A stretch of DNA of 64,000 nucleotides from Cohaesibacter intestini (GTDB taxonomy: Bacteria > Pseudomonadota > Alphaproteobacteria > Rhizobiales > Cohaesibacteraceae), in assembly GCF_003324485.1 (NCBI RefSeq), contig NZ_QODK01000003.1:62001-126000 (forward strand), written 5' to 3'. A program made the translations under genes and the position numbers. The notes below the pieces were generated by a model. That model was given only the letters and a program-made list of their open reading frames with translations. It was not told the DNA's origin and ran no database searches. Positions 44,004 to 52,799 of the stretch are shown piece after piece. Within the stretch, counting starts at the first letter, position 1. The number at the start of each line of letters is the position of its first letter.

Positions 44004-44696
44004 TCAACCAACCACAATGACATGAACGGACCGCGGCCCGTGTGCCCCCAACAGGATAGTCTGCTCAATGTCGCCGGAGCGCGACGGGCCTGTTACCCGG
44101 TTGATGACCCGCGGCATTTGTGACACACCCTGCTCATCGCGCAGGCGCTCCTGCACGCTCTCATAATCCCCGGCAATATCATCTGCATGGACCACGATAA
44201 TGTGATCCTCGGGCAGGAAATTGAGCGTGGTGGGATTGTCCGGACCGGACAGGAAAATCGCGGTGCCGGTCTCAGCCACGCCACCCAAGGCATGGGTCAC
44301 GCCAACCAGATCTGTGCCGTCCGACGGGCCGACTTTGCGTTCAAGCTGTGGCTCGGATGCCCAATTGGCGGATGCCAGTCGCGGGTCAGACCCGGTGCGG
44401 ATTTGCTGAGGCAGGTTGCGACCCCGCAAATAGGCACCAATCGCAGCGGGCAGGGCGTCATAATCGGCAATGCGGTTGACCGTCGAGGCGGCTTTTTCCG
44501 CATAATCAAGGAACATCTGCACCTGAGCCTCATGCTCGATCTGACCGCGGGCAGGCAAAATGCCCCGGTCCCGCTTGGAAAGCCGCTCGGCCACCGCGGC
44601 CTTACGCTGTTCCAAACCCTCGTCATTGGCAGCCGAGCCCAAAGACCGGCGGATCTTGCCTAGGATCGCGGATTTGGCGGATGATGGCGCGCTCAT
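44004..44696 (-). CDS. lutC: Lactate utilization protein C (LUD domain)
   Basis: Third subunit of the LutABC iron-sulfur L-lactate oxidation system. The 230-residue LUD-domain protein has LVGVTHALGGVAETGTAIFL and the end RSGDIEQTILLGAHGPRSVH. The start at 44696 is set by a 4-base ATGA overlap with the lutB stop, indicating translational coupling. Order on the minus strand is lutR, lutA, lutB, lutC. Confidence 0.92.
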   Translation of the reverse strand: MSAPSSAKSAILGKIRRSLGSAANDEGLEQRKAAVAERLSKRDRGILPARGQIEHEAQVQMFLDYAEKAASTVNRIADYDALPAAIGAYLRGRNLPQQIRTGSDPRLASANWASEPQLERKVGPSDGTDLVGVTHALGGVAETGTAIFLSGPDNPTTLNFLPEDHIIVVHADDIAGDYESVQERLRDEQGVSQMPRVINRVTGPSRSGDIEQTILLGAHGPRSVHVIVVG

Positions 44697-46123
44697 GAGG
44701 CTTTCCTCTTCTTCTGTTCTGCTGCCCACATTTGCTGGAAGGTGCTGCCTTCCGGCGCTGGCAACTCGCGATGCTTTGTCCATGCCCCGGTCATCGGCAG
44801 CTTCTGCATCAGGCCGGTCATCGGCGCGAGATGTTTCATCACCCCCATGCCAAAGCCCATCAGCGCGTGATAGAGCGCCGGGCGAGTGGCAAGGAAGGCC
44901 CAGCTTTTGAGACCCCAGCGCTGGGTCGATGGGTTGAGATGGCGTTCATATTCCTTTTCCCGCCAATGACGCATCATTTTCGGCAGCGGAATTTTCATCG
45001 GGCAGACGCTTTCGCAGCGGCCACAGAAGGTTGAGGCATTGGGCAAATGGCCCGCCTTGTCAACGCCGATCAGCGATGGCGTCAGCACCGAGCCCATCGG
45101 GCCGGGATAGACCCAGCCATAGGCATGGCCGCCGACCGCATGATAGACCGGACAGTGATTCATACAGGCCCCGCAGCGGATACAGCGCAGCATTTCCTCA
45201 AATTCGGTGCCGAGCATCGACGAGCGGCCATTGTCCAAGAGGATCACATGATACTGCTCCGGACCGTCCGGGTCTTCTTCCCGTCGAGGCCCGGTGGAGA
45301 AGGTGGTATAGACGCTCTGTTCCTGCCCGGTGGCTGAGCGAGCCAACAGACGCAGCAACTGGTCCGCATCATTCATCGTCGGCACGATCTTTTCGAGCGA
45401 CGCCAACACCACATGCACCCGTGACAGGGTCTGGGTCAGATCGCCATTGCCCTCATTGGTGACGATGACCGACGAGCCCGTCTCGGCAATCAGGAAATTG
45501 GCCCCGGTGATGCCCACATCGGCGGCGAAATATTGCTCACGCAACACTTCACGCGCTTCCCCCAGCATCGAGGTGGCTTCGCTCAGATCACGATCGGCGG
45601 CCAGATGGGTATGGACCCGGCGGAAATCCTCTTCCACCTGATCCTTGGTCACATGCACCGCAGGCGCGATAATGTGACTTGGATGCTCGCCGCGCAGCTG
45701 GATGATATATTCCCCCAGATCCGTTTCGACCACATTCAGCCCGTCTTTCTCCAGAAATGCATTCAGTTGCATTTCTTCGGAAATCATCGACTTGCCCTTG
45801 GTGATGGTCTTGGCATTGACGGATTCGCAAATCTGCTTGACGATTTTGCAGGCATCCTCAGCGGTTTCCGCCCAATGGACATGACCTCCGCTGGCGGTGA
45901 CCTTCTCTTCATATTCCTCAAGATAGAGGTCCAGATGCTTTAAGGTATGGGTCTTGATATCCCGGCCCACATCGCGCAAATCCTCAAATTCCGGCAGGGC
46001 GTCGACTGCCATCTGGCGCTTGCCAATGAAGCCGGTTTCGATATTTTTCAGCGCCTTTTGCAGCGTCTGATTGGCCAGCGCGTCTCTGGCATTCTCTTTA
46101 AAGGTCGGTGAGGTGATTTTCAT
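44693..46123 (-). CDS. lutB: Lactate utilization iron-sulfur protein B
   Basis: A 476-residue LutB. The N-terminal LUD-like domain has KSMISEEMQLNAFLEKDGLN and ETGSSVIVTNEGNGDLTQTL; the C-terminal ferredoxin part has two four-cysteine [4Fe-4S] motifs, CIRCGACMNHCPVY and CGRCESVCPMKIP. It would carry electrons from lactate oxidation. It lies 30 bases after lutA and overlaps lutC. Confidence 0.95.
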   Translation of the reverse strand: MKITSPTFKENARDALANQTLQKALKNIETGFIGKRQMAVDALPEFEDLRDVGRDIKTHTLKHLDLYLEEYEEKVTASGGHVHWAETAEDACKIVKQICESVNAKTITKGKSMISEEMQLNAFLEKDGLNVVETDLGEYIIQLRGEHPSHIIAPAVHVTKDQVEEDFRRVHTHLAADRDLSEATSMLGEAREVLREQYFAADVGITGANFLIAETGSSVIVTNEGNGDLTQTLSRVHVVLASLEKIVPTMNDADQLLRLLARSATGQEQSVYTTFSTGPRREEDPDGPEQYHVILLDNGRSSMLGTEFEEMLRCIRCGACMNHCPVYHAVGGHAYGWVYPGPMGSVLTPSLIGVDKAGHLPNASTFCGRCESVCPMKIPLPKMMRHWREKEYERHLNPSTQRWGLKSWAFLATRPALYHALMGFGMGVMKHLAPMTGLMQKLPMTGAWTKHRELPAPEGSTFQQMWAAEQKKRKAS

Positions 46124-46153
46124 GTTGGTCCCCTAAGGCTGGTCCCCGAAGGG

Positions 46154-46975
46154 TCAACGGCCCGGCTTCTCGCCGATGGCCGGTTGGTCGGTCATGCCCG
46201 CAAGCACTTCGGCCACATGGCGCACTTCGATGGCCGAACCCTGCCGTTTCAGCTTGCCCGCCATATTCATCAGGCAGCCAAGGTCGCCCGCCAAAAGGGT
46301 CGTCACATCGGCTTTTTCTGCATTGCCGGTCTTCTTGGTGACGATGGCGTCGGACACATCGGGATATTTGACGCAGAAGGTGCCGCCAAAGCCGCAGCAA
46401 ACGTCGCTATCCTGCATTTCCTTTAGCGCCACCCCGTCAATCGAGGAGAGCAGCTTGCGTGGCTGCTTTTCGATCTTCAACTCGCGAAGCCCCGAGCAGC
46501 TGTCATGATAGGTAACAGTGCCCTCGAACTGTGAGGCAACGCTCTCCAGCCCTGCCACATCGACCAGAAAACTGACCAATTCATGGGTTTTGCCCGACAG
46601 GCTTTCCGCCCGTGCGGCCCAGTTTGGTTCATCGGCGAAGAGACCCGGATAATGCTTGACGATCATCGCGGTACAGGACCCCGATGGTGCGACCACATAA
46701 TCATAGTCTTCGAAGGCCTTGATCACCTGTTTGGCCACCTTTTTGGCATCCTGCTTGTCGCCCGAATTATAGGCCGGCTGGCCACAACAGGTCTGATCCC
46801 GCGGGACCTCGAGAGAGAAGCCCGCCGCTTCAATCAGCTTGACTGCTGCAAAGCCGACAGAGGGGCGGAAAAGGTCAACAAGGCAGGTGACAAACAGGCC
46901 GACCCGTTTGCCCTTGGCCTGTGTCTCTTCGCCGTTCGAAGCCTCAGCTTCCAGATTCAATTCGATTTGGTCCAT
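46154..46975 (-). CDS. lutA: Lactate utilization protein A (two CCG domains)
   Basis: A 273-residue protein with two cysteine-rich CCG domains: DQTCCGQPAYNSG in the first and DVCCGFGGTFCVKYP in the second, as in LutA and GlpC/HdrB-type subunits. The first ~22 residues (MDQIELNLEAEASNGEETQA) are acidic and precede the conserved GLFVTCLVDLFRPS. It may bind a noncubane iron-sulfur cluster. First structural gene of lutABC, 94 bases after lutR. Confidence 0.93.
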   Translation of the reverse strand: MDQIELNLEAEASNGEETQAKGKRVGLFVTCLVDLFRPSVGFAAVKLIEAAGFSLEVPRDQTCCGQPAYNSGDKQDAKKVAKQVIKAFEDYDYVVAPSGSCTAMIVKHYPGLFADEPNWAARAESLSGKTHELVSFLVDVAGLESVASQFEGTVTYHDSCSGLRELKIEKQPRKLLSSIDGVALKEMQDSDVCCGFGGTFCVKYPDVSDAIVTKKTGNAEKADVTTLLAGDLGCLMNMAGKLKRQGSAIEVRHVAEVLAGMTDQPAIGEKPGR

Positions 46976-47069
46976 CTTGTTCGGTCCGGTTCATTGGGTG
47001 ATTGCGTTTTTGATTGATAAGTCTGGGAAGGGCAGGCGCGGCCTGTTGCGCCAGAAATCCCTTCATTCA

Positions 47070-47858
47070 TCACGATCCCTGCTTGCCACCATTGCGGTCT
47101 GCCAGTTGCGACAGGCGCATGCGGGAAATCTCTTCCCAGCTGCCCGCTTGCTGGGTGCGGTTGATGGTATGTTCCACATAGTCGATATGGCGCTGGGCCG
47201 TGATCCGGGCTTCCTTGGGTTGCTTGTTCATGATGGCTTCGTGGATCTGTTCATGCTGGGCCAGCAAGGCTTCCTGCACCCCCGGCCATTCATACAGCCG
47301 GATGCGACTGTAAAAGAGGCCTTCCGACAGCAACCGATAGCAGGAGCGCATCGTATGCATCATCAGCATATTGTGCGAAGCTTCAACGATCGCCTGATGG
47401 AACTCGAAGTCAGCCTCGCTCTCCTTCTGAAGATCGCCTTCTTCGTGATAGCCGCGCATCGATTTCATGATCCGGGTCAGGATCAGCTTGTCCGCATCGG
47501 TGGCGCGCAAGGCAGCATGCTCGGCGATAATGCCCTCCATGTCGCGGCGAAATTCAAAATAGTCACTCTGGGCTTTCGGGTGGCGACGGATCAGGTCAAA
47601 AATCTCATCGGTAAAGACCGTACCCACCACATTGGCCACATAAGTGCCGCCCCCATGGCGCGACCGCAGCAAGTTGCGCTGTTCGAGATCCTTCAGAGCA
47701 TCCCTCAAAACCGGACGGGAAATATCAAGCTGGGTGGCGAGGTCGCGCTCCGGTGGCAGCTTGTCGCCCGGGCGCAGCACCCCTTCCAGAATTAGCCGCT
47801 CCAACTGATTGACCACGGCGTCTGATGTACGATTCTGACTGATGGAGCTGAAAATCAT
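47070..47858 (-). CDS. FadR-type GntR regulator of the lut cluster
   Basis: A 262-residue regulator: GntR winged helix (ILEGVLRPGDKLPPERDLAT, then QLDISRPVLRDALKDLEQRN) and an FCD ligand domain (about residues 95-240) with a helical metal/ligand pocket (FEFHQAIVEASHN). It is read in the same direction as lutABC and is likely the first gene of that transcript; LldR/LutR-type proteins repress lactate genes until lactate binds. A palindrome (48001-48021) lies about 140 bases upstream, between it and the divergent TRAP-like genes. The name lutR is descriptive. Confidence 0.9.
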   Translation of the reverse strand: MIFSSISQNRTSDAVVNQLERLILEGVLRPGDKLPPERDLATQLDISRPVLRDALKDLEQRNLLRSRHGGGTYVANVVGTVFTDEIFDLIRRHPKAQSDYFEFRRDMEGIIAEHAALRATDADKLILTRIMKSMRGYHEEGDLQKESEADFEFHQAIVEASHNMLMMHTMRSCYRLLSEGLFYSRIRLYEWPGVQEALLAQHEQIHEAIMNKQPKEARITAQRHIDYVEHTINRTQQAGSWEEISRMRLSQLADRNGGKQGS

Positions 47859-48000
47859 GAATGGTTGCTTCCAAAGGGAGAATAGGGGGCGAGACTATGG
47901 TCTGTCGCGTGTTTCAGGGAGCATGTCAGCCAAAGTAGGTCTTGTTTCAAAACCACTATTGCATTTACGATGCCGGAATTCAAAGGGCGACGTTGCTGAT

Positions 48001-48021
48001 TTGGTAAATTTATTTTACCAA
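48001..48021. promoter_or_regulatory. Candidate operator of the FadR-type regulator
   Basis: TTGGTAAA (48001-48008) and TTTACCAA (48014-48021), perfect arms with a 5-base centre. The outer TTGGT/ACCAA matches the half-sites used by many FadR-type GntR regulators, although their usual spacer is shorter. Position between lutR and the TRAP-like genes allows control of both. Confidence 0.65.
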
Positions 48022-48311
48022 TTTTTGGAAATCAATCAACCGCAGAAATTGAGTGCCTCAACTGCGTGTCCCACCGCGACCTTCCATGCCGGATGATCCT
48101 GCCGCAAGCAAGCCCTGTAGCCCGATGCTGAACCCATGGCTCAAGCCGGTGATGGGCATCAGGAGTTGCCATCGGCAAAAGCATCTGTTGAGAGGGGGCG
48201 TCGTTAACAATGTCTAAACAAAATGCTGCACAAAAGTGATTAGCATGAACCGAAATGTCGCAATCTGTGTCAAACTTGATAGGCGGCATTGTCAGGCCGA
48301 AAAAGGGACGA

Positions 48312-48443
48312 ATGATTGATCCCAAGCCATTGCAAAGTATGATGACCTTTGTGATGTGGTTGGGTGCGGTCTGCTTTTTTGTTGTGTCATGCTGCGCGAA
48401 GGAATTGCTGATGGGGCGCATCCCTATCGGACGCAACCAATGA
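48312..48443 (+). CDS. Possible small membrane protein upstream of the TRAP-like pair
   Basis: A 43-residue ORF, MIDPKPLQSMMTFVMWLGAV onwards, with one hydrophobic helix and a short basic tail. AGGGACG precedes the ATG, and it ends 25 bases before the DctQ-like start on the same strand. Membrane peptides of this size do occur in transporter operons, but no relatives are known to me. Confidence 0.35.
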   Translation: MIDPKPLQSMMTFVMWLGAVCFFVVSCCAKELLMGRIPIGRNQ

Positions 48444-48468
48444 CCAGAGCGAAAGGGGGAACGCTTAG

Positions 48469-49563
48469 ATGACCGGCTTGATTTGCGCCCTTTTGTCTGT
48501 GGTGGCTGCGTTGGCATGTTTTGTTCTGCGCCCGGATCTGGTGGCTTTTGCTTTCATTTTGGCTGCTCTGTTGGCGTTTGTCGCGGTCATCCGCAAGGCG
48601 AGACCGATCTTCCTGTTACTCGCTTTTCTGATTGGCGCGGAAGTGTTCGCGATCCATCCTCTTGGCCTTCAGGCGGTGATCAATCGCTTTGGCTCACCCC
48701 ATGGCGTCACCATGGATCTGGGCAATCTGGTTCATTTCATTGCAGCTCTGCTTGGTGCGCTATTCATCGCGGCATTGGTGTTTATGATCAGTTGCCGCAA
48801 GCATCCCGGTGGGGCCCGTTTCAGCGCCTATGAAGCAAGCGGGGATATTGAAAGTGTGATCACCGGGTTTGCTCGCTTGTCGGCCCTGTTTTATCTGCCC
48901 TTGCTGATCCTTCCCCTCTATTTTGCTTCCACCGCCACTCAGCCGGTCGATCAATTGCCGCTCAATCTGGTGTCCTGGCAGGATGCACCGATGCTGTCCG
49001 CCAGACCGGAAATCCAGATGTTTGTCTGGTTCAGTGCCATTATCATGCTTGGTGGCATGGCGGCGGCCTGTGTTGGCAATGTTCATCATCGCTATCTTCT
49101 GATACGCCAGAAGCAGTCTCCTCGCATACAGGCCTGGTTCGATATTGTCGGATCACTGCTGTTGTTGCTGCCTGCCTGTTGGGTGATGGCTGAGGCTGGT
49201 TGGGCCCATGCGACCTTGGCGCGCGACCAAAGTGCGGTCACCATGGCGCTCGACGCTCTCTTGCCCGGATTGTCGGTGCCGCAATGGGGCTTCTATATCA
49301 TGTTTCCCGCAGCGTTCCTGCTCCTCGGGCTGGCGGGCCTCAGTCTCATTCTGCGCTCGCTGATCTTCCTTTACGGCCCCCACTATCTGGTCAAGCGTTC
49401 GGCGACCCATCTGGAGCTTGTTTCAGGGTCAACCGGAAAAGGTGACCAGCCGTCGGCTGTGCCTTCAAGGTCGGAAGGGCGGGTCAACCCGGCTAGAACC
49501 AAAACAAAACTGGACGAAGATCAATCGACCAAACAACATTCGTCCGGAGAACAGTTGGCATGA
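48469..49563 (+). CDS. Divergent TRAP small-permease (DctQ)-like protein with extra N-terminal helices
   Basis: A 364-residue membrane protein. The core (about 125-320) fits DctQ: FARLSALFYLPLLILPLYFA, FVWFSAIIMLGGMAAACVGN, VHHRYLLIRQKQSPRIQAWF, DIVGSLLLLLPACWVMAE and PQWGFYIMFPAAFLLLGLAG. Typical DctQ proteins are about 160-200 residues; here about 115 residues with some four helices are added in front, and a ~45-residue polar tail behind. AAAGGGGGAACG precedes the ATG, and the stop overlaps the next gene (ATGA). No DctP binding protein is nearby. Confidence 0.72.
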   Translation: MTGLICALLSVVAALACFVLRPDLVAFAFILAALLAFVAVIRKARPIFLLLAFLIGAEVFAIHPLGLQAVINRFGSPHGVTMDLGNLVHFIAALLGALFIAALVFMISCRKHPGGARFSAYEASGDIESVITGFARLSALFYLPLLILPLYFASTATQPVDQLPLNLVSWQDAPMLSARPEIQMFVWFSAIIMLGGMAAACVGNVHHRYLLIRQKQSPRIQAWFDIVGSLLLLLPACWVMAEAGWAHATLARDQSAVTMALDALLPGLSVPQWGFYIMFPAAFLLLGLAGLSLILRSLIFLYGPHYLVKRSATHLELVSGSTGKGDQPSAVPSRSEGRVNPARTKTKLDEDQSTKQHSSGEQLA

Positions 49564-50996
49564 TCGAGGCGTCCGTTCAGACACTTCTGCCAATCTGGCA
49601 AAGCCACGCGCCGGACTTGCTGTTGATTGCCGCATTGCTGATGCTGCTGACCGGCTATCCGATCGCCTTCATTCTTGGTGGTCTGGCTTTTTTGTTTGCT
49701 CTGTTTGGTGATCTGTCCGGGCTTGTTCATCTTGCCGACTATCACAGCCTTCCAGCCCAGATTTTCAACCAGATCCTGCTCGATCCGGCGTTGCTTGCTC
49801 TGCCTTTGTTATTGTTCTTCTGCGAACTGATGATCGAAACCGGGCAGATGGCCGGCCTCTCCCACGCGCTCAAAAGCCAGTTCCAACTGCCCTGTTCAGG
49901 GGCCAATGCAGCAGCTCAACCGCACCGACTCCGGAATTCACGACCAAAATCCAGCAAGCCTCAAGCTCCGGAACGCTCGATCTTCATGACACTCTTTGTC
50001 CCCGGAGCCGTGCTCGGCATCGTCCTGGCGCGGACGTTTGAAATACCAACCGAGTTTTTAACCCTTGGCTTGTTGCCCATCGCTCTCGTTCTGGTGGGTC
50101 TTTATGTGACCAACTGGATCCTTGGTATGTGGGTTGAGTTGGGCCATCAGACTCTCAAACAGGACTGGCTCTCCGGTGCCACCGGCTATCCTGAGGGCGC
50201 GCCGCCTCCAGGCAGAAAGCCGTCCCGATTTTCCATGCTGACGCGTTTGTTGCCGCCGCTTCTGTTGGGTGGTGGTGCGCTCATCCTGCTAACGCAATAT
50301 CGGGTGTCCCTCTTTGCGACCCTTGCCATTCTCTCTCTCGGTCTCATTCTGGTTGCCATTTGTCATGGGCGTTTGGGGCCGAGCCTTCTGTTGCAGGTGA
50401 TGAACCGGGCGGCGGTGACCGCAGGGGCCGTCGCGGCCATTCTTATTGCTGCCTACAGTTTTCATATGGTCTATTTGGATCTTGGTGGCGCGCTGAGGCT
50501 GGAGCAACTGGCATCGCTTATCGTGCCGCCTGATAGCGGGCCGCAACCATGGCTGGCCCTGATTGCCCTTTTGGCAGCGTTGGCCTTGCTGGGGCTGGTT
50601 TTGGACTGGTTGATCTTGGCGGTGATGGTGGTTCCCCTGCTGATGCCCATTTTTACGCATATGGATTTCAACAGCCTTCTGACGCCCAAATGGGCCGGCA
50701 TTGGCACCCGGCTGGCCTCAATCCAACCATCTAACTTGCTGACGGCGAATGAGATAATCATTCAGGCGAAGCTCTGGTTCGCAGCCCTGTTGTGGCTCTC
50801 CCTTATCTCGGGGCTGGTCACCTACGCCAAGCAAAATGGCGAATTGGTTATAAAAACACTTGCGCCGGACCTCAGAAAGACTCAAACTGGCCCGATCAGC
50901 TTGCTATTGTTCATCATGCTTCAGTTGATTGGGTTGGCGGCCTGTCTGATCAGGCCTGAAACCGTACTGTGGCTGCCTTCGCTCTTGATACAGTGA
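49560..50996 (+). CDS. Divergent TRAP large-permease (DctM)-like protein lacking hallmark motifs
   Basis: A 478-residue membrane protein. Its start follows DctM of the mannitol/chloroaromatic type (LLMLLTGYPIAFILGGLAFL, LLDPALLALPLLLFFCELMI), and its second half keeps LLPPLLLGGGALI, LIAAYSFHMVYLDLGG and LVLDWLILAVMVVPLLMPIF. However the segment that should carry the G-x-I-x-PPS helical hairpin is replaced by a polar linker (about residues 112-140, RNSRPKSSKPQAP), ATPTEAA reads YRVSLFATLA, and the TPPFG motif near the end is absent (IQPSNLLTANEI). Such losses hit the sodium/substrate sites, so transport by the normal TRAP mechanism is doubtful. Coupled to the DctQ-like gene. Confidence 0.7.
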   Translation: MIEASVQTLLPIWQSHAPDLLLIAALLMLLTGYPIAFILGGLAFLFALFGDLSGLVHLADYHSLPAQIFNQILLDPALLALPLLLFFCELMIETGQMAGLSHALKSQFQLPCSGANAAAQPHRLRNSRPKSSKPQAPERSIFMTLFVPGAVLGIVLARTFEIPTEFLTLGLLPIALVLVGLYVTNWILGMWVELGHQTLKQDWLSGATGYPEGAPPPGRKPSRFSMLTRLLPPLLLGGGALILLTQYRVSLFATLAILSLGLILVAICHGRLGPSLLLQVMNRAAVTAGAVAAILIAAYSFHMVYLDLGGALRLEQLASLIVPPDSGPQPWLALIALLAALALLGLVLDWLILAVMVVPLLMPIFTHMDFNSLLTPKWAGIGTRLASIQPSNLLTANEIIIQAKLWFAALLWLSLISGLVTYAKQNGELVIKTLAPDLRKTQTGPISLLLFIMLQLIGLAACLIRPETVLWLPSLLIQ

Positions 50997-51284
50997 TGGC
51001 GCGCCGGACCTCTGTGTCCAATTCGAACGAGATATCATGCTGATAGTTGCGTCGCCGCCAGCGATGCACCGTCGAATTGCGAGGGGGCCGGGTCAGGCTG
51101 GGGAGTGAACAAAACCTCCCTGGCCTACCCAACTGATGCCGGAAACCGGGCCAGTGTTTCGAAATCCCATACCATATCAATCTGCGTATCTCGTGCGTGA
51201 CGCGCGTCTCGTGTTGGGCAGACCGTGGGCACGGATCCAGCTTTCTCATCCATTCCCTTAAGATTGAGAATATCGGTAGACCAG

Positions 51285-51872
51285 ATGAAAAAGACCGCCC
51301 TTGATGCCATTGCGATACGCCCTGCCACTTCGGACGATGCAATGGCCATCGCCGAGCTTAAAGTGATCACTTGGCGGGATAGTTATGCCGGATTGATGCC
51401 GGACAGTGCGCTGGCCAGTCTGGACGCCCGGGCTGAAGCTCCCCATTGGCGCGACTGGCTGGAAGACACGACCTCCGGTCTCATTGCCCTGGTACTGGAA
51501 GAGGCAGGACATCTGATCGGCTATGGTCTTGCCGGCCCCATGCGCAAAGGGGATCGGGAAGGATCGGAAATTGATGCCGACGCGGAAATCTATGCGATCT
51601 ACATCCATCCCGAACGCCAGCGTGCAGGCTTTGGCAAGCAGCTTTTCGCGGGACTGGCCGAGCGACTGATTGATGCAGGCTATGCTATGGCCGGCCTCTG
51701 GATGGTTGGCGGCAATGACAAGGCGGAGAATTTCTATCAGGCCATCGGCGGTGAGGAGCAAGGCAAGCGGGTCGAGATTGTCAATGGACGCATCGCGTTT
51801 CGAGAAAAGGGGTGGCTCTGGCGTGATCTGCGTCAGTTGCGGACGCGCCTGACCCTCAAATCCATCGCCTGA
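51285..51872 (+). CDS. GNAT family N-acetyltransferase
   Basis: A 195-residue acetyltransferase. IAIRPATSDDAMAIAELKVI opens the domain; the acetyl-CoA loop is IYIHPERQRAGFGKQLFAGL; AENFYQAIGGEEQGKR closes it. The substrate is unknown. The ATG at 51285 follows AGATTGAGAATATCGG weakly; the upstream open frame is not protein-like. It is convergent with the cytochrome c gene. Confidence 0.88.
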   Translation: MKKTALDAIAIRPATSDDAMAIAELKVITWRDSYAGLMPDSALASLDARAEAPHWRDWLEDTTSGLIALVLEEAGHLIGYGLAGPMRKGDREGSEIDADAEIYAIYIHPERQRAGFGKQLFAGLAERLIDAGYAMAGLWMVGGNDKAENFYQAIGGEEQGKRVEIVNGRIAFREKGWLWRDLRQLRTRLTLKSIA

Positions 51873-51929
51873 CCCTTCCACGAGACACTGCTCTTGCAAC
51901 AGACAATGCCAAGCGCACCATGTGAGGCC

Positions 51930-51969
51930 AAAAAGAAAACCCTCCGGCACAGCGAGGCCAGAGGGGTCT
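51930..51969 (-). terminator. Terminator of the cytochrome c gene
   Basis: On the minus strand ACCCCTC..GGC pairs with GCC..GAGGGT around a loop, followed by TTTTCTTTTT. It lies about 50 bases after the cytochrome c stop. Confidence 0.7.
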
Positions 51970-52014
51970 TGTCAGATCGAGCCTGCACCCGGTCGGGCAG
52001 GCGATCAAGGCTGC

Positions 52015-52404
52015 TTATTCAGCAAAGCCTTTGAGATACTCGATGACATTGTCGCGGTCTTTTTCTTTCTTCAGACCAGCAAATGCCATTTTGTTGCCTT
52101 TGATGAATTTCTTGGGCTTGGTCAGATAAGCGTGCAGATTGTCCGCGTTCCAAACAAAATCCGCTTCGGCTTCAGCTTTCTCGGTGAAGGCTTTGGAATA
52201 TTTGAACCCTTCGACAGATGCGATCTTGCGGCCAACAATGCCATTGAGGATCGGGCCGACCTTATTCTTGGCTTTCTCGCCAACCTGATGGCAGGCTTTG
52301 CACTTTTTGAAGACTTTTTCGCCTTTTTTGGCATCGCCTTCAGCAAGGGCTGCACCGGTCATTGCAAGTACCGCGATCGCGGCAACGGAAACGAGACGCT
52401 TCAT
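52015..52404 (-). CDS. Periplasmic class I cytochrome c (c2/c550-like)
   Basis: A 129-residue exported cytochrome: signal peptide (about 1-21, ending GAALA), heme attachment CKACH (residues 35-39), and an axial Met in GNKMAFAGLKKEKDRDNVIE. The WNADNLHAYLTKPKKFIKGN stretch is typical of cytochrome c2. It can shuttle electrons between the bc1 complex and an oxidase such as the one whose assembly genes open the window; that link is inference. Lysine-rich, as expected for an electron shuttle. Confidence 0.95.
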   Translation of the reverse strand: MKRLVSVAAIAVLAMTGAALAEGDAKKGEKVFKKCKACHQVGEKAKNKVGPILNGIVGRKIASVEGFKYSKAFTEKAEAEADFVWNADNLHAYLTKPKKFIKGNKMAFAGLKKEKDRDNVIEYLKGFAE

Positions 52405-52799
52405 GTTTTGGTCCTTTGTAAGAGTTTGTCGTTCAGGCCCCTATCCATCCTCGACCCCGAACACTTCATTTCTATATCGCATCAATTGCATGCTTGGATT
52501 AATGACAAACATCAAAAGCAACATTTTTTCTCCTTCGCGGCAAATTGTCGCTGCGTCAGCATGCCGAGATGCGACTTTGGCATGGGGAAGCTGTGGGGAA
52601 CTTCTACGTAGATACCCACAGGCGCCTATGCGCACCATATATTGTGTTTGTTGCAAGAATTTGTTCATGAAAATCGACACTTTGGGTTGCTTCTTGGTGA
52701 TTTGTCACCCCAAGCGCTGCGCAACTTTTCAGGGCATGTATGTATAATTGCCCCTGTTTAATGAGATTTTATCAATTCCCCGCGATAGTTAAGGCAAGC
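52405..52799. other. Divergent intergenic region, cytochrome c to GGDEF gene
   Basis: About 395 bases. It probably carries promoters for both genes. No repeat or RNA feature stands out. Confidence 0.4.

Noticed and set aside
46839-47795. 318-codon + strand ORF opposite lutR
   Set aside because: Antisense to a FadR-type regulator and lutA start; no signals of its own.
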